From contig CAYYDG010000013.1 of the NCBI GenBank assembly GCA_964470555.1, positions 1 through 64,000 on the forward strand: a DNA stretch of 64,000 nt. Reading direction: 5' to 3'. Shown one piece after another: positions 16,797 through 29,622 of this stretch (within the stretch, counting starts at the first letter, position 1; each line of letters opens with the position of its first letter). This DNA is from RBC074 sp964470555. GTDB taxonomy: Bacteria; Acidobacteriota; Blastocatellia; RBC074. The notes under the pieces are model-generated. The model was not told the DNA's origin, searched no databases, and was given only the letters and a program-made list of their open reading frames with translations. Made by a program: the position numbers and the translations under genes.

Positions 16797-18140
16797 TCAG
16801 ATTTCCAGTTGATCGAGCCTTCCGGTGCTGTCGCCGATTTTTTCTGGATGGACGCCCAGGCGATCCAGCAAGGTCAGATACAGATTGGTGATTGGCACGC
16901 CGGGTTTGAAAAAGATGTGGCGACCGGGTTTGAAGGCTCCGCCGCCGCGACCGGCCAGAACGATGGGCAGGTCTTCGTGGTTGTGACGATTGCCGTCGCT
17001 GATGCCTGCGCCGTAAACGATCATCGAATTGTCCAGCAACGTGCCGTCGCCTTCCTTGATGGTTTTCAGACGTTGCAGGTATTCCGCAAACAGCTTGACG
17101 TGATAGACGTTGATCTGGGCGACTTTTTCGATCCACTCGGCGATGTTGCGATGATGCGTCAATGGATGATGCGGATCGTTGATGCCGATTTCTGGATATA
17201 CGCGCATGCTGCCTTCGCGTGCGAACATCAGCGTCGAAACGCGCGTCAGGTCGGTTTGAAACGCCGTCATCTGAATATCGCACATCAGTTTGACGTATTC
17301 GTTGAAGGTCGTCGGAATGCCTGCCGGTTTTTCAAACGGCGGTGTGATGTCGCGATTTTCGTGTTCGGCTTTTTCGATGCGCTGTTCGATTTCGCGGACG
17401 GCGTAAAGATATTCGTCCAGTTTGCGTTTGTCGTTCGCGCCGAGTTTGCCGGTCAGCTTTCTGGTGTCTTCGCCGACCATGTCCAGAATGCTTTTGCGAT
17501 ACGCGGCGCGGCGCGCGCGAACTTCGGCGGACAAACTCAAATCGGTGGTTCCGAACAATCGCTCGAATGCCATGCGCGGATTGATTTCCGGCGGATTTGG
17601 TTGCGTCGGCGTGCGCCACGAAATGCTGTTGGTGTAAGCGCAGCTATAACCGGAGTCGCAATTGCCGACGGTGCGCGAATCTTCGCAACCGAGTTCCAGC
17701 GACGCGAATCGCGTTTGCGACGCCAGCGCCTGCGCGGCAACCTGGTCGGCGGAAATGCCTGCTTGAATGTCCGCGCCTGCTGTTTTTTTGCAATGTACGC
17801 CCGACAGAAAAGAAGCGCCCGCTCTGCCGTGATCGCCTGGACCGTCGCCGAGCGCGTTGCCGTTGTGGTCGTCCAGACCCGAAAGCGCGAAAATGTCTTC
17901 GCGGAACGATTCCAGCGGTTTCATCAACCGCGAAAATTCAAAATCGCGGCCTTCGCCTTTGGGACGCCACCAATCAATATTAACCACGCCATTGGGAACA
18001 TACAGGAATGCCAGTCGCACCGGCGGTTTCGTCGCAGCCGCCAACGCAGGCGTCATAGCATCCAGCATCGGCAGCGCGATGGCCGTGCCCAGTCCCTTCA
18101 GAAAAGTTCGTCGCGGAAGTTGTTTGCGTGTGATTATCAT
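16797..18140 (-). CDS. DUF1552 family Tat-exported protein
   Basis: A 447-residue protein. The N-terminus LPRRTFLKGLGTAIALPMLDA is a twin-arginine signal. The body is a DUF1552 domain (HEF_HK/sulfatase-like alkaline phosphatase superfamily): LAFLYVPNGVVNIDWWRP, LSGLDDHNGNALGDGPGDHG, ALASQTRFASLELGCED, and the distal TLLDNSMIVYGAGISDGNRH followed by NHEDLPIVLAGRGGG. This family is almost always beside a DUF1592 cytochrome-like gene, as here: the partner at 18179-20698 is just upstream on the same strand with a 38-bp gap, so they form an operon. The substrate of the pair is not established. Confidence 0.9.
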   Translation of the reverse strand: MIITRKQLPRRTFLKGLGTAIALPMLDAMTPALAAATKPPVRLAFLYVPNGVVNIDWWRPKGEGRDFEFSRLMKPLESFREDIFALSGLDDHNGNALGDGPGDHGRAGASFLSGVHCKKTAGADIQAGISADQVAAQALASQTRFASLELGCEDSRTVGNCDSGYSCAYTNSISWRTPTQPNPPEINPRMAFERLFGTTDLSLSAEVRARRAAYRKSILDMVGEDTRKLTGKLGANDKRKLDEYLYAVREIEQRIEKAEHENRDITPPFEKPAGIPTTFNEYVKLMCDIQMTAFQTDLTRVSTLMFAREGSMRVYPEIGINDPHHPLTHHRNIAEWIEKVAQINVYHVKLFAEYLQRLKTIKEGDGTLLDNSMIVYGAGISDGNRHNHEDLPIVLAGRGGGAFKPGRHIFFKPGVPITNLYLTLLDRLGVHPEKIGDSTGRLDQLEI

Positions 18141-18178
18141 CGTCTATCGTCTCTCCTACTGTTGAGTTGTTTGTCGTC

Positions 18179-20698
18179 TCAATTCGCTTTTGCTGTTTGT
18201 GAAACTGTGCCTCGCCGATACTGGAATGGCAAGCTGTTTACGATTTCCATGACCAGACTGGAAAACTTGAATTCTTTCGCCGCCACGCGCCGGGCGATTT
18301 GTCTGACGGTGGGACGGTCGTAACGTTCCAGTCCGCGTCCCAGCGCATAAGTCAGCAGTTTGTCGGTGACGCCTTCGGCAAAGGCGTCGCGGTCGGCCTT
18401 CAAAATGGTTTTCAATTCGCCGACGCCGTTGAAACTGCGACCATCGGGCAACACGCCGGAGGCGTCAATCGGGAATTTGCCGTCCATTGTTCGCCAGCCG
18501 CCGATGGCATCGAAATTTTCCAGCCCGAATCCCAGAGGGTCAAGTCGCGCGTGGCAGGCGGCGCAGGTCGGATTCGTGCGATGCTGTTCCATCTGCTGGC
18601 GCAGCGAAGCCGCCTCACCGATCTTGCTTTCGTCCAACGTCGGCACGCCCGGTGGAGCAGGCGGCGGCGGCGCGTTGAGAATGTTGTCCAGAATCCATTT
18701 GCCGCGCAGCACTACAGAAGTTCGCGTCGTGTAAGAAGACACGGTCAACACGCTGGCTTGCGTCAGAATGCCGCCACGATTCGATCCGGCGGGCAATGTG
18801 ACTTTGCGGAATTCCGGCCCGCTGATGCCCGGAATGTTGTAAAACCGCGCCAACCGTTCATTCAGGAACGTGTAATCGGCGTCAATGAAATCCAGCAGCG
18901 ACCGATCCTGCCGAATGATGTGATCGAAAAACAATTCGGTTTCGCGGTGTATGGACATGCGAAAGTATTCATCGAATTCCGGAAAACGATCCCGGTCTGG
19001 TTTGACTGATTCCAACCGTCTAAGTTCCAGCCATTGACCAGCGAAGTTTTCCACCAGGGCTTCCGACCTGGGGTCTTTCAACATTCGCTGCACCTGCGCG
19101 GCCATAACTTCCGGGCGACGCAGTTTGCGCTGGTCGGCCAGTTGCAACAATTCATCGTCAGGCATGCTGCTCCATAGAAAATACGATAGCCGCGAAGCCA
19201 GTTCGTGCTGGCCAACTTGCTCGATCTGTGAATCAGTGACCCGCTCTCTGCTGGTTGCAGCGCTGGCGCCCCGTTCGATGCGGAACAGGAAATGCGGCGA
19301 CACCAGCATGGCTTGAAGCGCCTGCGCCAATCCTTCTTCAAACGAATCGCCTTGTTTTTGAGCCAGCGCCATCAATCCAGTCAGCTTGTTGATTTCTTCC
19401 GGCGTGACCGGGCGACGATACGCGCGTCGAACCAGATGGCTGACGATTTTTCGTCCGCAATCCGCTTGATGAGTTCCGGCAGTGTGGCCACATACGAAGA
19501 TTTTGTTCTGGCTTTCGGCGGAGGCGCCTTTGGTTTGATTGTACGGGCCAATGACATCCACGCCGGTAATGCGCGCTTCGTTGACCGGGACTTTTTCGGC
19601 CATCCGCGCTTCAAACTGCCTTTTGATTTCTGCAAGACGTTCGGGCGGTATTTCACGGCGAGGTGGTTTGAATTCGGGCTTGGGCGGTTCTGGGCGCTTC
19701 GACGGATTCGGGCCGCCATAACTGGCTGGCAAGCCTTCGTATAAACGCAGCACAGAAATCGCCACCCAATGATCTCCTGCAGGGATGCGTGCGCGAAAAT
19801 CATGCGTCATCGAGCCAAAATCCTGTCGGTCTACGGAAAACGATGCGATGCCGTCCGGATCGAAATCGAAGGTTTGCACCTGTTTTCCGTCAATCCACAG
19901 CGCGAGCGGCAATGGCTCTGAACCCGCCGGGCGAACTCCGCCCAGAAAAACTTTGAATGTGTATTCGGCTTCGACAGGGAAACGATGCGTAACATGCAGC
20001 GAATTCGGCAAACTCAATCCGGTCAGATCGTAATCGGCCAGCAGCGGTTTGGTTGTGGATTTGATTCTGCCGGTCGGCGGGCGCAATCTTTCGACTCTCG
20101 GTTTCAAGGCTTCAGCGCCAAACACCGCCGTGCGCGCGACGGTTTCCGCCGCTGTCAGGTATTTTTCCATCAAGACCGGAGACAACGACAACACGTCGCC
20201 GATGTTGTCGAATCCGTATCCTGAATCGTCCTGGGGAAAATCGTCCGCCGGTTTGAAATTCACGCCGAGCAGATCGCGGACGGTGTTGTTGTATTCGGCG
20301 CGGTTCAAACGTCGCGCCGTCACGCGTCCCGGATCGGGTTTGGCGGTTCGGTCGGCGCGGTCGAATTCCGCTTCCAACCAGCCGATGACGGTTTTCAGTT
20401 CGTCGGCATCTGGGCGTGGAAATCCTTTGGGCGGCATTTCGCCGGTTTTGAGTTTCAACAACACCAGTTCCCATTGTTCTCTGTGTTCCATCACAGCCGC
20501 GGCGGTTTTGAATTGCTCCAGATTCAATTCGCCCGAAGCTTTTTTGGCGCTGTGGCAGACCAGACAGTTTTCCGCCAGAAACGGTTGAATGGTTTTCTCG
20601 AAACCGGCAGCCGGATTTTTTTGCGCCAACTGTGTGGGCGCAAACCAAACCAAGGGCAACAACACAATCAGCAATCGGAACAGGTTCTTTTTTCGCAT
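18179..20698 (-). CDS. DUF1587/DUF1595/DUF1592/DUF1588/DUF1585 cytochrome-type secreted protein
   Basis: An 839-residue protein with a signal peptide. The N-terminus has a c-type haem motif (ENCLVCHSAKKASGELNL, Cys-x-x-Cys-His near residue 45). Then come DUF1587 (RRLNRAEYNNTVRDLLGV, ~131-200), a carbohydrate-binding-like insertion, DUF1595 (RKIVSHLVRRAYRRPVTPEE, ~410-470), DUF1592 (HELASRLSYFLWSSMPDDEL), DUF1588 with a second haem motif (TCAACHARLDPLGFGLENFD, near 710) and DUF1585 at the C-terminus. This full order is characteristic of Planctomycetes, Verrucomicrobia and Acidobacteria. It is probably a periplasmic electron-transfer or oxidative enzyme paired with the DUF1552 protein. Its start lies only 16 bp from the divergent gene at 20715. 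Confidence 0.92.
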   Translation of the reverse strand: MRKKNLFRLLIVLLPLVWFAPTQLAQKNPAAGFEKTIQPFLAENCLVCHSAKKASGELNLEQFKTAAAVMEHREQWELVLLKLKTGEMPPKGFPRPDADELKTVIGWLEAEFDRADRTAKPDPGRVTARRLNRAEYNNTVRDLLGVNFKPADDFPQDDSGYGFDNIGDVLSLSPVLMEKYLTAAETVARTAVFGAEALKPRVERLRPPTGRIKSTTKPLLADYDLTGLSLPNSLHVTHRFPVEAEYTFKVFLGGVRPAGSEPLPLALWIDGKQVQTFDFDPDGIASFSVDRQDFGSMTHDFRARIPAGDHWVAISVLRLYEGLPASYGGPNPSKRPEPPKPEFKPPRREIPPERLAEIKRQFEARMAEKVPVNEARITGVDVIGPYNQTKGASAESQNKIFVCGHTAGTHQADCGRKIVSHLVRRAYRRPVTPEEINKLTGLMALAQKQGDSFEEGLAQALQAMLVSPHFLFRIERGASAATSRERVTDSQIEQVGQHELASRLSYFLWSSMPDDELLQLADQRKLRRPEVMAAQVQRMLKDPRSEALVENFAGQWLELRRLESVKPDRDRFPEFDEYFRMSIHRETELFFDHIIRQDRSLLDFIDADYTFLNERLARFYNIPGISGPEFRKVTLPAGSNRGGILTQASVLTVSSYTTRTSVVLRGKWILDNILNAPPPPAPPGVPTLDESKIGEAASLRQQMEQHRTNPTCAACHARLDPLGFGLENFDAIGGWRTMDGKFPIDASGVLPDGRSFNGVGELKTILKADRDAFAEGVTDKLLTYALGRGLERYDRPTVRQIARRVAAKEFKFSSLVMEIVNSLPFQYRRGTVSQTAKAN

Positions 20699-20714
20699 AA
20701 GAGTTAAACGTAAA

Positions 20715-21683
20715 ATGACTTCACAGATGGCACATCATCAAACAAGACGAATTCTTTTTCTGGTAATCGCCGTTTTCGGTCTGGCGTTATTGGGTCGGGC
20801 TTCATCTGACAACGATGCCGAAACCAGAGCCATTGCCTTTCTTGCCAAAGAAGTTCCGGCGTGGCCGAAAGACAACGGCTGTTTTTCCTGTCACAACAAC
20901 GGCGATGCGGCGCGCGCATTGTACGCTGCCGCGCGCAAAGGCTTAAGCGTTTCAGGAAATTCTTTTGCCGCAACCGACAATTGGTTGTCCAACCCCGCCG
21001 GGTGGAAAGAGAACAAAGGCGATCCGGGATTCAGCGACAAACGATTGGCGAACATTCAATTCGCGGCGGCATTGTTGGCGGCCATTGAAACCGGACGACT
21101 GAAAGACCGCCATCCGTTGGCCGACGCCGCGCGATTGTTGCTGGCCGATCAAAGCGAAAACGGCGCCTGGCAAATTGACGCCGGAACCACGCCCGGTTCG
21201 CCAGCCACTTATGGAACGCCGCTGGCCACTGTGCTGGCGTTGCGAACGCTCAAAGCCGCCGCTTTGCCCGAAGCCAGACCCGCAATTCAAAAAGCCGAAA
21301 ACTGGTTGCGCCGAACTTCGCCGAACAATGTATTGACGGCGGCGGCGCTGCTGATGTTTGCCATTGAAACAGCCGGCAAACAAAAACAAACCGATGCGTT
21401 GAAACTGATTCGCGCGGCGCAAACCCGCGATGGCGGTTGGGGACCGTATGCCGATTCGCCGCCCGAAGTGTTCGATACCGCCGTGGCGCTGTTGGCGCTG
21501 GCGGAATTCAAACCTCAGTCAGAAGTCGAATCGCTTGTTAAGCGCGGTCGAACGTTTTTGATTGCCGAACAGCAACCCGATGGCAGTTGGCCGGAAACCA
21601 CACGGCCATCGGGCGGTGAAAGTTATGCGCAGCGAATTTCCACGACCGGATGGGCTACGCTGGCGTTGCTGGCAACGCGTTGA
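20715..21683 (+). CDS. exported prenyltransferase/squalene-hopene-cyclase-repeat protein with CxxCH motif
   Basis: A 322-residue protein. Starts at 20715 or 20727 are possible; a longer frame from 20589 would overlap the divergent gene. The signal peptide or anchor is RRILFLVIAVFGLALLG. A single c-haem-type motif CFSCH (residues 56-60) follows. The rest is an alpha/alpha toroid of the SQHop_cyclase/prenyltransferase-repeat type: ENGAWQIDAGTTPGSPATYG, RDGGWGPYADSPPEVFDTAV, QPDGSWPETTRPSGGESYAQ. The QW-like repeats and lack of cyclase catalytic motifs suggest a binding or structural protein. It is divergent from the DUF1592 cytochrome and ends exactly beside the PQQ-type propeller gene, so it probably belongs to the same secreted electron-transfer theme. 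Confidence 0.82.
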   Translation: MTSQMAHHQTRRILFLVIAVFGLALLGRASSDNDAETRAIAFLAKEVPAWPKDNGCFSCHNNGDAARALYAAARKGLSVSGNSFAATDNWLSNPAGWKENKGDPGFSDKRLANIQFAAALLAAIETGRLKDRHPLADAARLLLADQSENGAWQIDAGTTPGSPATYGTPLATVLALRTLKAAALPEARPAIQKAENWLRRTSPNNVLTAAALLMFAIETAGKQKQTDALKLIRAAQTRDGGWGPYADSPPEVFDTAVALLALAEFKPQSEVESLVKRGRTFLIAEQQPDGSWPETTRPSGGESYAQRISTTGWATLALLATR

Positions 21684-23069
21684 TTACTTTGTTTTGCCGT
21701 CGCTGATGCAGAACAAATGCGTTTTGCTGCGCAGATACAAATCGCCTTCGGCGACAACGGGCGATGCGATGAAGAAATGGTCGTCGAACGTGGTCGAATG
21801 CACGACTTCCATCTGTTCGCCCATTTTGACCACCGTCACCACGCCGCTTTCGCTGGCCAGGTACAATTTATCGCCCGCGCCGGTCGGCGACGCCTTGAAG
21901 GTATCGGTCTGCGGCAGACGTTTTTGCTGGTAATACGGTTCGCCGGTTGTGGCGTTGAAACAGCTCAGCAATCCGTTGTCGCTCAAGGTGTAGTATTTGC
22001 CGTCGTGCAGCACCGGCGACGGCGTGTAGGCCGTTCCGCGCGTTTGCGACCACAACACAGCGTCGGTTCCTGACAGATCGCCTTCTTTGCCCAGACGAAT
22101 CGCCATCAGTTTCGGATCGCGGTGACCGCTCATTACCAACACAATGTCGTTGTATTGGACCGGATGCGGAATGACGTTGCTGCCCAATCCGGCGCATTCC
22201 CAGATCAATTTACCGCTCAACGGTTCGTAAGCGCGCGTTTTCTTGGTGGCGCTCAGAACGAGTTGTTTTTTGCCTTTGACATCGGCGATGAACGGCGTTG
22301 ACCACGAACTGGCTTCGTCACGATTGACTCGCCAGACTTCCTTGCCGTTGCGTTTGTCCAGCGCGACCATAAACGAGCCGCTTTCCTGATCGTAATGATG
22401 AATCAACAAATTGCCGAACAACGCAGGCGCGCCGCCTTCGCCAAATTGCAACCGCATGCGCATCTGCACGCCGAGGTCTTTTTCCCAAATCGGTTTGCCG
22501 TTCAGGTCGAAGCAGTAAATTCCGCGCGAGCCAAACGAAAAATACACATACTTGCCGTCAGTCAATGGCGCGTTCGATGCGAAACTGCCGTATTGGCGAT
22601 GATAACCTTCGTGCGGGACAGCGGTTTTGACGACCTTTTCCCAAAGCGTTTTGCCGGTTTTGCGATCCAGGCACATGACTACGAATTTGTGTTCTTCGCC
22701 GCTGGCTGCGCCGCCGCCGGGACCTCCGCCGCCGGGACCTCGCCCGCTTCCACCCGGAGCTTGCGGACGATTTTCAGCCGCAGGAGCGGTTATGGTTTTG
22801 CCGGTCGGGATGGCCGTCGTCAAAAACATCTTGTCGCCCCAGATCACTGGCGTCGAAAAGCCGCGCCCTTCGAGGGCGACTTTCCACTTGACGTTTTTGG
22901 TGGGGCTGAAATCGGTCGGAGCCGCCGTCCGAGCCATGCCGTTGAAAAACGGCCCGCGCCATTGCGGCCAGTGCGCCGGATCCGCTGCTGAAGAAATTGA
23001 AGCATCTGAAAGAAAAGCCGTTCCAAAAATTGCCAGCATCAAACCGGCGGCAATAATCAATCGTTTCAT
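21684..23069 (-). CDS. PQQ-type beta-propeller repeat protein (outer membrane/periplasmic)
   Basis: A 461-residue protein. The start at 23069 has AAGGAG upstream and gives a signal peptide (LIIAAGLMLAIFGTAFLSDA); the longer TTG frame to 23171 is rejected. The mature part starts with WPQWRGPFFNGMA, the common opening of secreted PQQ-repeat propellers. Repeats include FVVMCLDRKTGKTLWEKVV, GIYCFDLNGKPIWEKDLGV, MVALDKRNGKEVWRVNRDE, TRAYEPLSGKLIWECAGLG and LLSCFNATTGEPYYQQKRL. A Gly/Pro-rich insertion (SGRGPGGGGPGGGAAS) interrupts the first blades. Such proteins may bind PQQ or act as scaffolds; no dehydrogenase-specific residues can be assigned. It is convergent with the SQHop-repeat gene with no gap. 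Confidence 0.87.
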   Translation of the reverse strand: MKRLIIAAGLMLAIFGTAFLSDASISSAADPAHWPQWRGPFFNGMARTAAPTDFSPTKNVKWKVALEGRGFSTPVIWGDKMFLTTAIPTGKTITAPAAENRPQAPGGSGRGPGGGGPGGGAASGEEHKFVVMCLDRKTGKTLWEKVVKTAVPHEGYHRQYGSFASNAPLTDGKYVYFSFGSRGIYCFDLNGKPIWEKDLGVQMRMRLQFGEGGAPALFGNLLIHHYDQESGSFMVALDKRNGKEVWRVNRDEASSWSTPFIADVKGKKQLVLSATKKTRAYEPLSGKLIWECAGLGSNVIPHPVQYNDIVLVMSGHRDPKLMAIRLGKEGDLSGTDAVLWSQTRGTAYTPSPVLHDGKYYTLSDNGLLSCFNATTGEPYYQQKRLPQTDTFKASPTGAGDKLYLASESGVVTVVKMGEQMEVVHSTTFDDHFFIASPVVAEGDLYLRSKTHLFCISDGKTK

Positions 23070-23100
23070 TGTCTCTTTCTCCTTAAAGGTAGCTTTAGTA

Positions 23101-23146
23101 GTTCCGCCTTCTGGCGGTTGAAGTCGCGCAGCCGTTTGAAGGCTGC
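23101..23146. repeat. pair of REP-like hairpins (BIME-like)
   Basis: The first unit is GTTCCGCCTTCTGGCGG at 23101-23117 (stem CCGCC/GGCGG). The second is GCAGCC...GGCTGC at 23128-23146 around TTTGAA. The first matches the units at 39535-39554 and 43944-43963. It lies between the PQQ propeller gene and the Ig-like protein gene. Confidence 0.6.
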
Positions 23147-23157
23147 TAACGTCATGT

Positions 23158-24354
23158 TTATCGAATTTCAAAAGTAAGTTTCACTGTCTGGCTGGTCAAA
23201 TGACGTTGTATGTTTTTGAAGACATCCACTTCAAATGGTTTGCCTATGTTGTTGCCAGCCAAATCTTCAATCGTGGTTTGAATGACGACGTGGTAGCGCC
23301 CGCTTTGCCAGGCTGCGTCAGGGATGAACGTCCAGCGACGTTCCTGATCGTCCAGCATCACTGATCCGGCAATGGATTCGCCGGTTGATTTCGTGACGGC
23401 AATCAGACGCTGCGCCAGCGCGTGTTCCATCGGTTCGGGAAAGCGTATCGTCAATGCTGCGCGCGTGTCCGCGTTTGGCGTTTCCAGTTTCCAATCCGCA
23501 GGGTTGGGCGGTTGCCGATCCGGTGGCGCGACGGTGAAAGCCTTTTCAAACGATTCTTTGAGCGGCGCTCCATTGCCGTCGCGCCATTCGCGGTCAATCA
23601 CCAGCCGATAGCGTTTGCCTGATTCCAGGGACGGGCCGATTTCTTCCAATGGTTTGACGCCGCGTTTGATGCGCCCTGGATCAATGAACAAAGTCAGCCG
23701 CGTCAAATCGTGATTCCACAATTCCTCGTCAATTTCCAGAAACGGAAGTTCGACCGGGTTGCCAGATTCATCCAGCAACCGAATGTATTCGTAAACATTT
23801 CCGCGTCGCATCGGCGCGGAAAAATGAAGATAAAACTTCAGCAGATTTTCCGGCACGACATTGCTGCTGGGATAAATTTGCGCGACGACCGTTGTCGGCG
23901 TCAGATCGCGCGACGGCGGAGAGAACGTCGCCGTAACGACGGAGTTGCCCAAACCGCCCGGCAATTTTCCTGGCAGAAACACGGCTCGATAAGTGACGCC
24001 CGGTTCGAGCGCGAACTGCGGTTCAAACCGCAGCGCGTTGTTGTGAATTCGATAGCTGCCAAGCATCGGCGGCACATTTGCATCTGGTTGACCGACGTAC
24101 ACCGCCAACAACTTCTGGAATTGCAACACATTCCACTTTGCGAGCTGTTGCAACGTCGCGGCGTCCAGTCCCGTAAGTTCCACGGCCATTTTGCCACTTT
24201 CAACCTTGACCCATTTAATCGTAGCCGTCGTTTGTGCCGGAACTGATTTAACACAAAGGGTCAATGTGGCAATGGAACAGAGAAGAGCGAACAGGAAAAT
24301 TGCCTGTTCGCTCAACCTTGATCCTTTGAACCGCTGACCCTTTGTGTTGAACAT
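23158..24354 (-). CDS. secreted Ig-like (SbsA/Big-type) domain protein
   Basis: A 398-residue protein with a signal peptide (AIFLFALLCSIATLTLCVKSVPAQ). It appears to contain two or three Ig-like domains of the SbsA/Big_5 type: a first one with LRFEPQFALEPGVTYRAVFL, a middle one with LLKFYLHFSAPMRRGNVYEYIR and ESGKRYRLVIDREWRDGNGAP, and a last one with ALTIRFPEPMEHALAQRLIAV and RWTFIPDAAWQSGRYHVVI. The pattern of 'F..P.L..G..Y.v.i' is the Big_5 hallmark. No enzymatic motif is present, and it probably binds cell-surface material. It lies upstream of the PQQ propeller gene on the same strand with an 88-bp gap containing REP units. Confidence 0.72.
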   Translation of the reverse strand: MFNTKGQRFKGSRLSEQAIFLFALLCSIATLTLCVKSVPAQTTATIKWVKVESGKMAVELTGLDAATLQQLAKWNVLQFQKLLAVYVGQPDANVPPMLGSYRIHNNALRFEPQFALEPGVTYRAVFLPGKLPGGLGNSVVTATFSPPSRDLTPTTVVAQIYPSSNVVPENLLKFYLHFSAPMRRGNVYEYIRLLDESGNPVELPFLEIDEELWNHDLTRLTLFIDPGRIKRGVKPLEEIGPSLESGKRYRLVIDREWRDGNGAPLKESFEKAFTVAPPDRQPPNPADWKLETPNADTRAALTIRFPEPMEHALAQRLIAVTKSTGESIAGSVMLDDQERRWTFIPDAAWQSGRYHVVIQTTIEDLAGNNIGKPFEVDVFKNIQRHLTSQTVKLTFEIR

Positions 24355-24379
24355 AGTTTGAATCGTTATGTTGTGTGAT

Positions 24380-25492
24380 TTAAGGAAGAGCCAGCGCCTC
24401 CAGCTTCAGCGAACCGTCTTCGCCGCGACGCAGCACCGCGACGTGATCGGCGTCGTAACGGTCGAGATGGTCAACGCCAGTCCAGCCTTCGATGGTTTCG
24501 TAAGTCAGACCTTGTTTGTCGGCGACGCGAGCTTTGATGGCCTCGGCCTTGTCAATGTTTTCGGTCGTGATCTTCATCACGCCGCGACTGCTGTTGGCCA
24601 TCAGCAAATACGATTTGCCGTCTTTCTGGTAAACGATCATATCCAGCGGACGATTGCGGTTGCCCAATTCGGCAATGGTTTTGCCCATGATTTTCGCGCC
24701 GGGTTTCAGATCGCTGACTGGGAATTGCACCAGCGGCGTGCAGGTATAAGCCGCCAACAGGTGATCTTCCTTGCCGATTTTGAACGTGGTGAAGGTGCGA
24801 ATTGGAGAGCGGGTTTCAAACTGGCCATGCGCCCCGTGATAAATCTCGACCTGGGTTCCGTTGTCTACGGTTTTGAATGGGAAGGCAATCGAACGCAGCG
24901 TCGAAGAAAACTCTTCGTTGGCCAGTCCGGCGATGAACAAGCGGCCATTCAAATAGCCTATGTCGGTGATGGATTCGCGGCGCGGATTGCTTTGGCGATT
25001 GCCCTGGCCGACCATTTTGTCCGCCGGAGCGTCAGGCAATTCAGCGCGCGAAAATTTCACATTGTCCAGCGAAAATACTTCTGGCGCGCCATCGGTTTTG
25101 ACGCGAATCAGCACAGGCGTGGCATCGGCTCCGCGTCCGCGCGAAACCGCCAGATAAGCGTTGCGCGAAATCGGGTTGATCGCCAGGTCTTCGATCAAAA
25201 TCTGGTCGGCGGTTGTGCCCAGCAACCCGGCGATTTTCTGATTGACGGCTTCGACTTTCAGCGATTGGCCCGCCGGAGCCGCTTTGGTGTCGCCGGTCGA
25301 AAGCGCGACGATGGCCGCTGCTTTGGTGTCGGCGACGAACAGAATGCCGTCCGGCCCAAACGCCAGCGGCCCCATGGATTGAAATTCGGCTTTGCCTGTG
25401 GCCATTCCGCTTGTCAATTTGGCTTCGGCATTCAGGCTGGAAAACCCGAAAGCCAGAACGGCCAATGCGACGAAAAGAGTGAATCGTTTCAT
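24380..25492 (-). CDS. secreted beta-propeller-like protein of unknown function
   Basis: A 370-residue protein with a signal peptide (FTLFVALAVLAFGFSSLNAEA). It has propeller-like strands: GPLAFGPDGILFVADTKAAA, ILIEDLAINPISRNAYLAVS and ESITDIGYLNGRLFIAGLA, followed by SYLLMANSSRGVMKITTENI and HVAVLRRGEDGSLKLEAL. The recurring 'F.p.G.LfvAd' pattern fits an NHL/SMP-30-like or WD-type propeller, but I do not recognise the family. It is transcribed with the same orientation as the Ig-like protein gene, 25 bp downstream, so they may share an operon. No catalytic residues can be assigned. Confidence 0.68.
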   Translation of the reverse strand: MKRFTLFVALAVLAFGFSSLNAEAKLTSGMATGKAEFQSMGPLAFGPDGILFVADTKAAAIVALSTGDTKAAPAGQSLKVEAVNQKIAGLLGTTADQILIEDLAINPISRNAYLAVSRGRGADATPVLIRVKTDGAPEVFSLDNVKFSRAELPDAPADKMVGQGNRQSNPRRESITDIGYLNGRLFIAGLANEEFSSTLRSIAFPFKTVDNGTQVEIYHGAHGQFETRSPIRTFTTFKIGKEDHLLAAYTCTPLVQFPVSDLKPGAKIMGKTIAELGNRNRPLDMIVYQKDGKSYLLMANSSRGVMKITTENIDKAEAIKARVADKQGLTYETIEGWTGVDHLDRYDADHVAVLRRGEDGSLKLEALALP

Positions 25493-25702
25493 AGTTCTCT
25501 CCCTGTGGTTGTTGAGTTTTCAGTTGGTGATCGTAAGTTGAAATCAGCAGGTGACGCTTACACAGACGGCAGCAGAAGCCGCAGGGTTACAATCCTTTGC
25601 TTAAGAAACCTGAAGAAAAAAGAAAGCCGGCTTTTGACGGCAACGTGGAAGATGAACGACGAAGAAATTTGAAAGACGGTCAGGAGCCGGAAAATAAAAA
25701 AA

Positions 25703-25733
25703 CGGGGCAAGACCGTTTGAAAGTCTTGCCCCG
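25703..25733 (-). terminator. rho-independent terminator of the TonB receptor gene
   Basis: Arms CGGGGCAAGAC (25703-25713) and GTCTTGCCCCG (25723-25733) form an 11-bp perfect stem with a 9-bp loop. On the minus strand it is followed by a run of seven T residues and TTTT, 23 bp after the TonB gene stop. Confidence 0.85.
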
Positions 25734-25755
25734 CCGGGAACAGGGGGATGATCCC

Positions 25756-29286
<3,531 letters not shown>

Positions 29287-29622
29287 AATTGTTTCTCCTT
29301 GTGAAAGTGATGGCTACGGGTGGGTGGAAACCTGCCGCCAACCCGATATCCGACAGAGCTATTCGTCCCGTTTCAACAGGATTTGAATTCCTGATTCAGC
29401 TACGAAGAAAAAATACTCCCAGCAAAGCTAAAATTTGGTGATTGCGATGTTCTGCCGATCTGTCTGTCGGTCTTGTTGAATTTGGATGCCGCGCTTAATA
29501 ATGCACTCGTTCAGGCTCAGGCAATGAGCCGGGGCTCAAATCTTTCCAAAAGAAATCTAAAATCGCGAATAAGTTCTTGAATGCAAAGAAGTTTGACTGG
29601 CTGTTAGCGCGGAAGGGGAAAT
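29287..29622. other. 336-bp divergent intergenic region
   Basis: It separates the divergent TonB receptor and permease genes, so both promoters should be here. The only recognised element is the 36-bp box at 29546-29581 shared with the region upstream of the CadC-like gene. A short frame from 29577 is out of register with the permease gene and is not a convincing coding region. Confidence 0.55.
29546..29581 (+). promoter_or_regulatory. shared upstream box A (permease gene)
   Basis: A 36-bp segment beginning CCAAAAGAAATCTAAAATCG and ending AAGTTCTTGAA. It aligns with 31697-31731 upstream of the CadC-like gene, with about 31 matching positions and one indel. It lies 41 bp before the permease ATG and could be a regulator site or a promoter region. 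Confidence 0.5.

Noticed and set aside
16809..18323. 504-codon plus-strand frame
   Set aside because: It is antisense to the DUF1552 gene and reads as a frame shadow with low-complexity Phe/Arg-rich sequence.
24368..25672. 434-codon plus-strand frame
   Set aside because: It is antisense to the propeller gene at 24380-25492, and no start signal or domain is visible.
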